This document shows, in pieces, positions 32,816 through 42,080 of a stretch of 64,000 nucleotides of DNA. The stretch covers positions 17,279 to 81,278 of the forward strand of contig JANQEN010000083.1 of NCBI GenBank assembly GCA_028278335.1. The letters are read 5' to 3'. A model generated the notes under the pieces. The model was not told where the DNA came from. It did not search any database and saw only the letters and a list, made by a program, of their open reading frames with translations. Origin of the DNA: Chitinivibrionales bacterium (lineage in GTDB: Bacteria > Fibrobacterota > Chitinivibrionia > Chitinivibrionales > JANQEN01). A program made the translations under genes and the position numbers. Position 1 is the first letter of the stretch; each line of letters opens with the position of its first letter.

Positions 32816-34330
32816 ATGGCTAAAATACTTCCGGATATTTCCAGAACCTTTTCAGAATATTTATTGATTCCCCGGTTAACGGAAAAAAAGCATATTGCCT
32901 CAAATGTTTCGCTCCAGGTTCCCATCGCAAGACACAAGGTGGGAAAACCAAGCCGGCAGATGATCAACATTCCCTTTGTTTCTGCAAGTATGCAGGCGGT
33001 TTCCGGAGTTGATATGGGTATTGCCCTTGCCAGAAAAGGTGGCGTTGCCTTTGTCTATTGCTCCCAGTCTATCAAAGAGCAGGCGGACATGATCAAAAAA
33101 ATTAAGCACCATAAGGCTGGATTTGTTGAGAGTGATTCCAATGTGCAACCAAATACCACATTAAAAGAGGCCATTGCTATAATCGAAGAAACGGGTCATT
33201 CGACACTTGCTGTGACAGATGACGGATCAAACAAAGGCAAGTTTTTAGGAATTCTTACTGACAAGGATTTTTGGGAATACGAAGATGACGTGAAAAAGTG
33301 TGTCTCCGAGTTTATGACCCCCGTTGATCAGGTTGTCTTTGGCACCGTGGGAATATCACTGCATCAAGCCAACTTGATTTTGCATCGAGAGAAAAAGGAG
33401 TGTCTGCCCATATTGGATAAGAGTGGTAATTTAGACTCTTTGGTATTTAAAAAAGATTTCTTCGATCACAAAAACAATCCTTCCGAGCTTCTCGATGAAA
33501 AAAAGAGCCTCATTGCCGGTGCTGGTGTAAACACCCATGATTATAAAGAGCGCGTACCAGCCCTTGTAGAGGCTGGGGCAACCATTTTTGTGTTAGATGC
33601 TTCCGATGGGTATTCTGAGTTTCAAAAAGAGACTGCTCAATGGATGCGAAAAACCTATGGTGATGCAATTATCATTGGTGGTGGTAACGTGGTGTCTGGC
33701 GAGGGATTTCGATTTTTAGCGGAAAGCGACGCCATTGATTTTGTAAAAGTAGGAATTGGCGGTGGATCGATCTGCATCACTCGTGAGCAAAAAGGAATTG
33801 GCCGTGGACAAGCTTCGGCTCTTTTGGAGATTATTGAGGAGCGGGAAAAATTCGCCAAGGAGAAGGGCGAGTATGTTCCGATCTGTTCTGATGGTGGTCT
33901 TGCCAATGACACTCAGATCATTATAGCTCTTGCCATGGGCGCGGATATGGTAATGATGGGCCGCTATTTTGCCATGACCGATGAGAGCCCTACCCCAAAA
34001 GTATCAATCAAAGGTAGACTCTACAAACCCTATTGGGGAGAGGGATCGAACAGGGCTCGTAACTGGCAGAGATACAGCCATGATGCCAAGTCACACTCCT
34101 ATAAATTTGAAGAGGGTGTTGATGCCTATGTCCCCGTTGTTGGCCCGGTTACTGATGTGCTTGATGTTACCCTGGATAAAATTCGATCGACCATGTGCAA
34201 TAACGGTGCGCTGACACTTAAGGAGTTCTCAGAAAAAGCGATTTTAACCAGGATTTCTGAGCAATCCTTTATTGAGGGGGGGACGAGCAATGTTTTTACC
34301 GTGGATAATGATACCTTGGAGAATGTGTAA
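32816..34330 (+). CDS. guaB: IMP dehydrogenase
   Basis: The 504-residue protein (ATG at 32816; a TTG at 32810 is an alternative) has the IMPDH barrel with FVSASMQAVSGVDMG, a CBS pair inserted at about residues 100-220 (TLKEAIAIIEETGHSTLAVTDDG), IIGGGNVVSGEG and the catalytic-cysteine loop GIGGGSICITREQKGIGRGQ. It oxidises IMP to XMP with NAD in guanine nucleotide synthesis. The loop departs from the common GSICTTR-VAGVGVPQ form, which suggests the divergent IMPDH group of some anaerobes. Flap residues downstream (YKFEEGVDAYVP) resemble the usual EGV motif. Confidence 0.9.
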   Translation: MAKILPDISRTFSEYLLIPRLTEKKHIASNVSLQVPIARHKVGKPSRQMINIPFVSASMQAVSGVDMGIALARKGGVAFVYCSQSIKEQADMIKKIKHHKAGFVESDSNVQPNTTLKEAIAIIEETGHSTLAVTDDGSNKGKFLGILTDKDFWEYEDDVKKCVSEFMTPVDQVVFGTVGISLHQANLILHREKKECLPILDKSGNLDSLVFKKDFFDHKNNPSELLDEKKSLIAGAGVNTHDYKERVPALVEAGATIFVLDASDGYSEFQKETAQWMRKTYGDAIIIGGGNVVSGEGFRFLAESDAIDFVKVGIGGGSICITREQKGIGRGQASALLEIIEEREKFAKEKGEYVPICSDGGLANDTQIIIALAMGADMVMMGRYFAMTDESPTPKVSIKGRLYKPYWGEGSNRARNWQRYSHDAKSHSYKFEEGVDAYVPVVGPVTDVLDVTLDKIRSTMCNNGALTLKEFSEKAILTRISEQSFIEGGTSNVFTVDNDTLENV

Positions 34331-34433
34331 GAATTTTTGGTAGCTCATGAAATGAGGCTATGCTCGTGAGAGGTACAAATCTTCATTTTTATATTTTTTT
34401 AACAATATCCCTTTTGGTCATTCGTAATCTCAT

Positions 34434-34605
34434 TAAACCCAGATTATGCAATAGGAAGCAGCACAGAAGCACAATCCTATGCTCATTAAGACTTTCAGGC
34501 TTTTCGGCTATATCACCTTGTAGATATGCCCTTCAAAACCTTCAAGTCTTACTAAATCATAATCTTGCACTTCTGCATCTGCTCCTACTGCATAGTCTGG
34601 GTTAA
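34434..34605. repeat. Palindromic MITE-like repeat, copy 1
   Basis: The element of about 172 bases is a long imperfect inverted repeat: the left end TTAAACCCAGATTATGCAAT matches the complement of the right end, TTTAACCCAGACTATGCAGT, and the arms pair to a centre near 34520. A second copy begins at 63890, with 4 differences in 109 bases compared. Ends are TA-rich, compatible with a TA target. It carries no transposase. It lies 104 bases after guaB and 43 bases before htrA, filling most of the 318-base gap; the short open frame over it is not a gene. Confidence 0.85.
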
Positions 34606-34648
34606 ATTGCATAATTAATTGTTCACATATTTTTCAGAGGGTTTTACC

Positions 34649-36223
34649 ATGAAAAAAATATCTAAACCAATCATTCCAATTTCTGCTGTTATTATTCTCG
34701 TTGCCTTTATCTTCACCATTAACTGCAAATTTTCCTTCGCGGAAAACAAGAAACCCAAGGGAGAGGTTCCAAAATTTGGTGCTGATAAAAAGCCTCTTAT
34801 AAAAACCTCCCCTCAGTTTGAGTCCTTTAAGTCTATTTTTGCTGATATTGCTGAAGAGGTGATTCCTACTGTTGTCTCCATCACCTCTACAAAGATTGAT
34901 ACGGTGATTTATCGTGACCCCTTTAATCAGTTTTTTTATGGAAGCCCCTTTGAGGAATTCTTTGGGGCGCCCAGGCAAAGACAGCAGCAGCGTCCCCAAA
35001 AGGAGCGTCAAGAGGAACGACGCTCATCCGGAGCAGGCTCTGGGGTAATTGTTTCAAAGGATGGTTATATTCTCACCAATCATCATGTGGTAAGTCAGGC
35101 CGATGAAATTGTTGTTGAGACCCATGATGAGCGTGAGTTTGAAGCTGAGATTGTTGGTATTGACTCTCTCTCTGATGTAGCTGTAATAAAGATCAAAGAG
35201 AAGGTTGACAATCTTCCTGTGGCCTATCTTGGTGATTCCGACAATCTTCGTCCCGGTGATTGGGTCATGGCTGTGGGAAATCCCTTTGCTCTCTCTTCAA
35301 CAGTAACTACCGGTATTGTCTCGGCTTTGGGCCGCCAAACTGGGATTACCATGTATCAGAACTTTATCCAAACCGATGCAGCCATTAACCCAGGAAACTC
35401 CGGTGGAGCATTGGTAAATGTAGAGGGAGAGTTGATCGGTATTAACACGATGATCTACACCAGAACCGGAGGCTACATGGGAATCGGATTTGCCATTCCA
35501 ATTAATATGGCCCGCAACATCATGGAACAGCTCATCAAAGATGGTAAGGTTTCTCGGGGATGGCTTGGTGTACAGATCGGTGATATTGATCAAAATATGA
35601 AGGACGCTTTAGGTCTGAAAAATAAAAAGGGCGTTTTGATCAATGATGTGTTTAAGGGCCAGCCAGCTTCAAAGGCTGGGCTCAAAGTTGGTGATGTGGT
35701 TCTTTCCATTGATGGCATTCGCACCGGTGATGTAAACTCTCTGCGTAATACTGTTGCCAGTATTACTCCGGGCAAAAAGGTTCCCATGGAAATAATTCGA
35801 AACGGTAAAAAAATGACGTTACAGGTCACCCTCACCAGTAGAGATGAAAAGAAGATCAAGGATATGTCCACTGGTCAACCAGGAGATGGGGAAGAGACCA
35901 AGTCAGAAGAGGTTGATGTAACCAAGAAACTGGGCTTTTCCGTGGGAAATATCACCTCGGAGATTCGAAATAATATGAATCTTTCTAAGAATACCAAGGG
36001 AATTGTTGTTCTCTCAGTTGAGCAATCCTCCCATGCTGCGCGTAAGGGTTTACGGAAAAATGATATCATTAAGAAAATTAAGGTTAAAGAGAATGATTTT
36101 GTAATTGTTCAAAGTGCTAAATCCTTTAAAAAGGTTGTATCTAAGGCAAAAGAGGGTGATTCAGTCCTGCTCTATGTAGAGCGAGGGGGAAACTCCTTTT
36201 TTGTAGCCTTCAAATCTAAATAG
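34649..36223 (+). CDS. HtrA/DegP-family periplasmic serine protease
   Basis: The 524-residue protein has a signal peptide (about 1-31), a trypsin-like domain with the triad H146 (ILTNHHVV), D176 (SLSDVAVI) and S251 (INPGNSGGALVN), and two PDZ domains (about 300-400 and 420-520). It degrades and refolds misfolded envelope proteins. I use the ATG at 34649 because AGAGGG lies 7 bases upstream; the longer start at 34619 would put ten residues before the signal peptide. A glutamine/arginine-rich loop (about 108-126) precedes the protease domain, as the LA loop does in DegP. A terminator follows. Confidence 0.93.
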   Translation: MKKISKPIIPISAVIILVAFIFTINCKFSFAENKKPKGEVPKFGADKKPLIKTSPQFESFKSIFADIAEEVIPTVVSITSTKIDTVIYRDPFNQFFYGSPFEEFFGAPRQRQQQRPQKERQEERRSSGAGSGVIVSKDGYILTNHHVVSQADEIVVETHDEREFEAEIVGIDSLSDVAVIKIKEKVDNLPVAYLGDSDNLRPGDWVMAVGNPFALSSTVTTGIVSALGRQTGITMYQNFIQTDAAINPGNSGGALVNVEGELIGINTMIYTRTGGYMGIGFAIPINMARNIMEQLIKDGKVSRGWLGVQIGDIDQNMKDALGLKNKKGVLINDVFKGQPASKAGLKVGDVVLSIDGIRTGDVNSLRNTVASITPGKKVPMEIIRNGKKMTLQVTLTSRDEKKIKDMSTGQPGDGEETKSEEVDVTKKLGFSVGNITSEIRNNMNLSKNTKGIVVLSVEQSSHAARKGLRKNDIIKKIKVKENDFVIVQSAKSFKKVVSKAKEGDSVLLYVERGGNSFFVAFKSK

Positions 36224-36250
36224 ATATTTAATCTTTTCTTGTAAATGTCA

Positions 36251-36281
36251 AGGCACCTCACCAAACATGAGGTGCCTTTTT
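36251..36281 (+). terminator. Rho-independent terminator after htrA
   Basis: AGGCACCTCA (36251-36260) pairs with TGAGGTGCCT (36268-36277) around a 7-base loop and is followed by a run of T, so htrA is probably monocistronic. Confidence 0.92.
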
Positions 36282-36411
36282 GTAATGTTCTTTATGAGCC
36301 AAAATAAAAGAAGCTACAAATAATAATGATTTACTCTATGAAATTAAGCATGTTGTTGTGTATAATAATAGTATACCACCTAAAGAATATTATCAATGGA
36401 ATGACAGACCT

Positions 36412-37383
36412 ATGAATGATAAGAGAACCACCCACATTGTGATTCTATGGTTTTTGATTGCGGGCATTCTTTTTTCTTTCTCCTGCACAAACCTTTTTGA
36501 AAACCTCGATGATGCACCAAAGTCAGTCACTTGGATACAGGTTAAGACTGGTCTTACTGATTCTTTTGCTATGAGCGATGAGCGTATAAAGAATTTAAAA
36601 GACTCCATCAACAATATTGATACGTTTGCTAAAGTAATGAGCGAAGCTATTGATACGGGAGGATTCACTATTCAATGGAATGGGGTGCACAATGCTGATT
36701 ACTATGAGATACGACTCTCCAAAAGTAAGATCACCTTGGATAATTGGTCTAAAGCGGTATTGGTCGAAAAGGTAGATGCCCAACCAGTGTCACGCATGTC
36801 AAAGACAATCCGTAAGTTGACACCATCCATCGAAGGAAACAACTGTACTGGTTGCGAATACTGTTATTACGCCTGTCCCAATGACGCAATTACTATGTTT
36901 CGAAAAAAGGCCATCATTGATGTAAGCGAGTGCACAGGCTGTGGAAAATGTTACGATACCTGTAATTATGATGCGGTTACTGACATTTCCTTTGGTGAAA
37001 GCTATTACTTTGCGGTACGATCCTTTTCAAAAGAGAATGTTGCCTCTGCCCATATTGCCAGTACAATTCATGCCTATCTGCTCAGGTATGTAAGTTGGCA
37101 TTGGCGCATTGAAAAAGATAATTCGAAAAAGCAAATTTGTGGTGCCTGTGGAGATAATTGCTTTATTCTTGATGAAACAGCGCAAGAAGAGGGGTGTCCT
37201 GTTGGTGCAATTCTGTATGATGCGACCGGTTCGGTCTATGACAAAGATATGGTATACATTGACCAGGACAAGTGTATTTATTGTGGTAAATGTGTAAGGA
37301 AGTGCATCCTTAGTCATTTGCCAAATAATCATTGCCCAGAAGGATTTGCTGCAATTCGAAGAGAAGTGATTTGTACCTACTGA
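36412..37383 (+). CDS. Lipoprotein with ferredoxin domain inserted in a fibronectin III-like domain
   Basis: Starting at the ATG at 36412 (323 residues), the protein has a lipoprotein signal (hydrophobic 8-22, lipobox FSFSC with C25). Residues 84-137 (FTIQWNGVHNADYYEIRLS) form the first half of a fibronectin III-like fold; the second half resumes at 195 with GESYYFAVRSFS. Between them lies a 2[4Fe-4S] ferredoxin: C145-x2-C148-x2-C151-x3-C155-P and C174, C177, C180, C184. A further cysteine-rich domain follows (C243, C246, C250, C262; C288, C291, C294, C298). It could carry electrons at the envelope surface. An alternative start at 36358 adds 18 residues. Function is unknown. Confidence 0.75.
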   Translation: MNDKRTTHIVILWFLIAGILFSFSCTNLFENLDDAPKSVTWIQVKTGLTDSFAMSDERIKNLKDSINNIDTFAKVMSEAIDTGGFTIQWNGVHNADYYEIRLSKSKITLDNWSKAVLVEKVDAQPVSRMSKTIRKLTPSIEGNNCTGCEYCYYACPNDAITMFRKKAIIDVSECTGCGKCYDTCNYDAVTDISFGESYYFAVRSFSKENVASAHIASTIHAYLLRYVSWHWRIEKDNSKKQICGACGDNCFILDETAQEEGCPVGAILYDATGSVYDKDMVYIDQDKCIYCGKCVRKCILSHLPNNHCPEGFAAIRREVICTY

Positions 37384-37446
37384 TTAATCCTCTGTGAAAG
37401 CATTCAATCTATTCTACCTTCAATAAAGATGCCATCCTATTAATTT

Positions 37447-37470
37447 CTCGCATCTGCGAGCGTTTTTTTT
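37447..37470 (+). terminator. Rho-independent terminator after the ferredoxin lipoprotein
   Basis: CTCGC (37447-37451) pairs with GCGAG (37456-37460) with a 4-base loop, followed by CG and eight T (37463-37470). Confidence 0.75.
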
Positions 37471-37559
37471 AAAACAAATAGTTAAACCACTTTGCCCAAG
37501 TAATGTATATTAATTTCTTACTGGTCATTTCTATCATGCTACCAGCGCCACACAGTAAT

Positions 37560-37567
37560 GGGGGGGG
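37560..37567 (+). repeat. Homopolymeric G8 tract upstream of the HEAT-like gene
   Basis: Eight G in a row lie 36 bases before the ATG of the next gene, between a terminator and the coding sequence. In this position a length change could alter promoter or leader function. It may also be chance: a seven-G run occurs inside guaB. Confidence 0.6.
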
Positions 37568-37603
37568 ATTCATTCTGTGCCTGTGCACTGAAATGGAGTA
37601 ATT

Positions 37604-38254
37604 ATGGACAAGCTTGTAGTTTTAATAGGCGTGGCACTCATTGTTCTCAGCCCGCTTGACGCACAAGAACCTGATCGGTCACACCAACTTTTTCATACTT
37701 TTTCTCAATCCCGAAGCTCTGTTGAAAAGAGCCGAATACTTTTTTCTTTACGCTCATCCTCAGATCAGACCAAGGGATCAGCTAAAAAAATTCTGCTGCA
37801 GGCTATAAAAGATGAAAGTCCGACTGTTGTGAGCCATGCGGTTGATTGCATTGGATACCTGGGGTTATCGGAGTGTAGTGCTCATCTAATCAAACTATAT
37901 GATGGGGCCCAACATCGTTTTGCCTCCTATGCCTATGCTGAACGAGTTCAATGTGCGATTGTCAAAGCAATGGCAAACCTTGATAGTAATGAAAACCGAG
38001 CATTTATAAATGAACTGCTTACTGACGATCGTGGTTCCTTTAAAGGACAGCTGGTTCTTCAGACGATTGACAAACTAAACGATCCCTCCTTTGTCAAAAC
38101 GCTCTCCGCCTACCAAGTAAAAATAGAAAGTAAAATTAAAAAAGCAAAAGACTCAGGGGTGGATCCCTTTCTCTATTCTGACCAAGAGGCGCTTGTAACC
38201 TATTGTGGTGTTCTTATAAACCGCTTGGCAAAAAAGGGGGTTGACAATGAGTAA
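37604..38254 (+). CDS. Exported HEAT-like repeat protein
   Basis: The 216-residue protein has a signal peptide (about 1-20, ending LSPLDAQ) and helical pairs such as AKKILLQAIKDESPTVVSHA and VDCIGYLGLSECSAHLIKLY, which suggest HEAT/PBS-lyase-like repeats used for protein binding. GGAG lies 5 bases before the ATG. Its last codons overlap the next gene as ATGAGTAA, so translation is coupled to the giant C25-like protein; it may help its export or attachment. No catalytic residues are apparent. A G8 tract lies just upstream. Confidence 0.65.
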   Translation: MDKLVVLIGVALIVLSPLDAQEPDRSHQLFHTFSQSRSSVEKSRILFSLRSSSDQTKGSAKKILLQAIKDESPTVVSHAVDCIGYLGLSECSAHLIKLYDGAQHRFASYAYAERVQCAIVKAMANLDSNENRAFINELLTDDRGSFKGQLVLQTIDKLNDPSFVKTLSAYQVKIESKIKKAKDSGVDPFLYSDQEALVTYCGVLINRLAKKGVDNE

Positions 38255-41200
38255 CCCTCGGCTTAACCTCTATATATTTGCACTTCTTATCCTCCTACCA
38301 GTACTCTCCATTGAGGGAAAAATTGGTATTGTCGTAAATAAGGATTTGTATCCAAAAATTGCTGCGTCAATTACTCGATATCAAGAGGACTTACGGCGTA
38401 TAGAGGGAAAGGATACTTGGCTCGAAGCAACCACCTTTTCCGACGCGGACAACAAAAAAGCTCTTCGAGATACTCTTAGGAACCATTACAATAATGATAA
38501 TTTAGAAGGGGTTGTCTTTGTTGGTGACCTGCCTCTCTGTGATTTCTATGAAGAGGATGAGCCCCGTGGTTTAAAAGATATCTTTCCCTGCGATCTTTAC
38601 TTTATGGATCTAAACGGTACCTTTACACCGGAGGATTTACCCGATACCCATAGTGGTAACAAAAGCCCTGAGATCTGGGTCTCTCGGATTGTAACCAGTG
38701 TGCTCACCTGGGTGGCAAATCGTCCCGAGGAGGAGATTGTTCAAATCTATTTTGACCGGGTTCATTTACGGATGTATGGTCAAGATTCGCAGGTACGACG
38801 CTACGTGATCGGTGGTATGTATGGCGAATGGCCGAGCCTGGAATCGGAGAACAGACCCTATCTGGGGTATAACAACAACAGTATCCAAACAATGCGCACC
38901 TACTCTGATTCAACCGATCCTGACTTTAAAATCAAATGGGCAAATGCGCTTAATTCTGGTAAAGAGTATGCCTATATTTATTCTCATGCAGGAGGATTAC
39001 CCTATCGTCATAAATTTGGCTACTATGTAGAAGACATTTATACTGACCCAACCAACTGTCGGTTTTATAATGTGTATTGCTGTCAGAACGCTCGTTTTAC
39101 CACCGAGAACATGTGCGGTGTGTATGCTACCGAAGACCAAGGATTGATTAGTGTAGGATCGGCAAAGACAGGGAGTATGCGCCCAGGGACCTATCGCGCT
39201 TATAATGAGCCCTTGGGCCGCGGTTATAGCTTTGGCGAATCCTTTAAAAACTGGTTCAATCGGGAAGGAATTTACGATCTGCATTGGCACTACGGCATGA
39301 CCATGCAGGGTGTGGGAACCCTTCGCCTTGCTCCCTATCGGTCGCCCAATGACAACCGAGCACCCTCGGGACTGAGCCTCTCCAACCAGCACATTGACGA
39401 AAACGCCGGAGATCGTGTTTTTGTGGGTACGCTTACCACAACCGATCCTGATGCTGTTCAAACTCACACTTACTCCTTAACTCCTGGCAGTGGTGATGCC
39501 GATAACCCGTTGTTCTTGGTTGTGGACGATTCTCTCTTTGCAAAGAGTAGCCTTGACTTTGAGCAGCAGCCACAATGTAGCCTGCGGCTTCGAACTACGG
39601 ACAATGGCACCGGCGCCCTGTGGCGAGATAGACAATTTATAGTAACGGTAAGAGATGTCAATGAAGCACCAACCGCCTTAGCTATTAGCAATCAAAGCGT
39701 TGCAGAGAATAGCGGCGCAAAAGCTTTTGTCGGAACCTTTACAACAACTGACCCTGAGGCATACCAGAGTCATATCTATTCGGTGATCGAGGTAATTGGT
39801 GATACAACGATGTCCTTTCTTATTGAGCAAGACACGCTTTTTGCTGCAAACTCCTTAGACTATGAAGCCCAAACTAGCTATGATCTTAGGATCAAGACCA
39901 CCGACGACGGTGGGCTCTTTTACGAAGACACAATTACTATATCTGTTCTTGATGTAAACGAAGCACCCACGGCTGTTGCTCTTTCTGCAAAAATTATTGA
40001 TGAGCATGCCCCTGCATTGAGCCCGGTGGGAACCTTTCAAAGTGTCGATCCTGATGTGGGTCAGACCCATGTGTATACCTTGGTTGACGGAGCTGGAGGT
40101 GATGACAATAGCTCCTTTATTATTGTACAGGATACACTTAAGGCAGTAACATCTTTTGATTTTGAGATTAAAAGCCTCTACTATATTAGGGTACGCTCTA
40201 CCGATAATGGCCAAGACAGTCTTGCTTATGATACAACCTTTATTGTTTCTGTGGTTGACATTAATGAGGCCCCACACACAGTGGCTCTTTCGCAAACAAC
40301 TATTCAGGAAAATCAACCGCAGGGTGCTGTCGTTGGTTTTGTGTCCTGCATTGACCCGGATACTGGCCAGCAAATGGTCTACACCTTTGTCAATGACTCG
40401 AGCGGCAAGGATAATGCCTGTTTTGCTATTCACGGTGATACACTGGTTACTGATAGTATGCTCGATTATGAAACACAGAGCATCTTGTCCATCCACCTTA
40501 GGGGAACCGATAATGGGACTCCTGTCAAGCAGTGTGACAGGACCTTTCAAATCTCAGTGTTAGATGTGAATGAAGCACCTAGCATGGTTTTGGTTGCACC
40601 TGACACAATAACTGAGAATGCTCCACCACTTAGTGTTGTAGGTCTTGTTTCTGTGAAAGATCAAGATACTGGGCAAGCTCATACTATTCAGTTTGTTTCC
40701 GGTGTTGGTGATGATGATAACGCACACTTTCTTTTAAGTAACGACACCGTGCAAGCCAAGGAGTCCTTTGATTTCGAAACAAAAAATCTTTACACCATAC
40801 GAATACGAGCAACTGACAATGGCTCGGGGAATCTATGGAAAGAGAAGGTTGTCCTGGTCTCCGTTAAGAATATGAATGAAACACCTACAACACTATCGCT
40901 TTCCAACAATACTATCAAGGAGAACAGCACAGCACACACCTTAGTTGGCACGCTGACCACCATAGACCCTGATACAGGACAAGCATTTCTCTACTCCTTG
41001 GCTGACGGACCGGGTGGTGAAGACAATGCCTTTTTCAATTTAGAAAATGATCTACTAAAGACAAAAGAGCCCTTTGACTTTGAGAAAAAATCACGTTACG
41101 CTATTCGCCTTCGCACCAGTGAAGACATGCCTGGCGGATATTTTTTGGAAAAAAGTTTTACAATAGCTGTTATGGATTGCAATGAGCAGCCATTGCAACT

Positions 41201-42080
41201 TGCCTTATCACAGGCTGCGATTAAGGAAAATTGCCATACACCCACAGAGGTGGGGCTGCTTTCAGCAACAGATCCGGACACCGGCCAACAGATGCAATTT
41301 AGCCTTGTCTCTGGAGAGGGTGATGATCATAATAAATACTTTGCTATCAATAATACTAAATTGGTAGCGACAACAGCCTTTAATTTTGAGGAGCAACAGA
41401 GTCTCTCTGTTCGTATACGGGTGTCAGACAATGGCTCACCTGTGCTGTATCAAGAAGCACCATTTGCTATTTCTGTTGTTGATGTAAATGAGGCCCCGGA
41501 CAATATCTCCTTAGACAACAATCTTGTCATGGAGAAAGTGCGTGGCGCCTCTATTGGTGTGCTGACCGCTTCCGATCCTGATCTTAATGATAGGCATACC
41601 TTTTCGATTGCTGACCCTCGCTTTGAAATCCAGGCCAGTCGGTTGATGGTGAGCAAGGATACCTTTTTGATACGGGACTCTATACCTATTTCACTGACCT
41701 TAACAGCAAAGGATGAGGGAGGCCTTTCCCTTGACAAGGAAATGTCTATCCAGGTATTTAGTGACACTGCTCAATTCATCAAACGGAGTCTCTCTTCAGC
41801 TCCTAACCCAGCGGTAAGGGGCCAGCCAGTACGTTTCAGATATAACCCCAACCGCGTAACCTCTGTAGAGATGAAAATCTTTGATGCAGTCGGGAATCTT
41901 GTCTATACCTTTCCCATAGAGACTGAGGTGAGTGGTGTACTAGTCTGGAACTTGGAGAATAAACTGGGAAGGTTTGTTGGCGGTGGTACCTATGTCGCTC
42001 TGCTTCGATTGACTGACACAACAGGAAAAACACACCTGCTTAAAACCTTTGTTGGGGTTATATCAGAAATACATCATTAA
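38247..42080 (+). CDS. C25-like cysteine peptidase with eight cadherin-like repeats
   Basis: The 1277-residue exported protein (ATG at 38247 chosen over an upstream TTG) has a signal peptide (about 1-24), then a gingipain/C25-like domain (about 25-365). YIYSHAGG puts a catalytic histidine at H247, and FYNVYCCQNARF the cysteine at C278 or C279. Eight cadherin-like modules of about 103-105 residues follow (370 to about 1185), each opening with an N-E-A-P-like motif and containing TDPD and DFE motifs. The C-terminal ~90 residues (SSAPNPAVRGQPVRF, IFDAVGNLVY, GGTYVALLRL) are a FlgD-Ig/T9SS-like sorting domain. It is probably a surface adhesin-protease. Confidence 0.85.
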   Translation: MSNPRLNLYIFALLILLPVLSIEGKIGIVVNKDLYPKIAASITRYQEDLRRIEGKDTWLEATTFSDADNKKALRDTLRNHYNNDNLEGVVFVGDLPLCDFYEEDEPRGLKDIFPCDLYFMDLNGTFTPEDLPDTHSGNKSPEIWVSRIVTSVLTWVANRPEEEIVQIYFDRVHLRMYGQDSQVRRYVIGGMYGEWPSLESENRPYLGYNNNSIQTMRTYSDSTDPDFKIKWANALNSGKEYAYIYSHAGGLPYRHKFGYYVEDIYTDPTNCRFYNVYCCQNARFTTENMCGVYATEDQGLISVGSAKTGSMRPGTYRAYNEPLGRGYSFGESFKNWFNREGIYDLHWHYGMTMQGVGTLRLAPYRSPNDNRAPSGLSLSNQHIDENAGDRVFVGTLTTTDPDAVQTHTYSLTPGSGDADNPLFLVVDDSLFAKSSLDFEQQPQCSLRLRTTDNGTGALWRDRQFIVTVRDVNEAPTALAISNQSVAENSGAKAFVGTFTTTDPEAYQSHIYSVIEVIGDTTMSFLIEQDTLFAANSLDYEAQTSYDLRIKTTDDGGLFYEDTITISVLDVNEAPTAVALSAKIIDEHAPALSPVGTFQSVDPDVGQTHVYTLVDGAGGDDNSSFIIVQDTLKAVTSFDFEIKSLYYIRVRSTDNGQDSLAYDTTFIVSVVDINEAPHTVALSQTTIQENQPQGAVVGFVSCIDPDTGQQMVYTFVNDSSGKDNACFAIHGDTLVTDSMLDYETQSILSIHLRGTDNGTPVKQCDRTFQISVLDVNEAPSMVLVAPDTITENAPPLSVVGLVSVKDQDTGQAHTIQFVSGVGDDDNAHFLLSNDTVQAKESFDFETKNLYTIRIRATDNGSGNLWKEKVVLVSVKNMNETPTTLSLSNNTIKENSTAHTLVGTLTTIDPDTGQAFLYSLADGPGGEDNAFFNLENDLLKTKEPFDFEKKSRYAIRLRTSEDMPGGYFLEKSFTIAVMDCNEQPLQLALSQAAIKENCHTPTEVGLLSATDPDTGQQMQFSLVSGEGDDHNKYFAINNTKLVATTAFNFEEQQSLSVRIRVSDNGSPVLYQEAPFAISVVDVNEAPDNISLDNNLVMEKVRGASIGVLTASDPDLNDRHTFSIADPRFEIQASRLMVSKDTFLIRDSIPISLTLTAKDEGGLSLDKEMSIQVFSDTAQFIKRSLSSAPNPAVRGQPVRFRYNPNRVTSVEMKIFDAVGNLVYTFPIETEVSGVLVWNLENKLGRFVGGGTYVALLRLTDTTGKTHLLKTFVGVISEIHH

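Noticed and set aside
34360..34605. An 81-codon open frame after guaB
   Set aside because: It lies mostly on the palindromic repeat, shows no conserved motif and its sequence is explained by the inverted repeat.
39855..40550. A 231-codon antisense frame in the cadherin-repeat gene
   Set aside because: It is a by-product of repeat codon use; it has no start context or recognisable domain and the sense frame is clearly coding.
42077..42080. A frameshift or assembly artefact at the TTAA where two genes meet
   Set aside because: It is a simple convergent overlap of two stop codons; both proteins have full-length C-terminal sorting domains.
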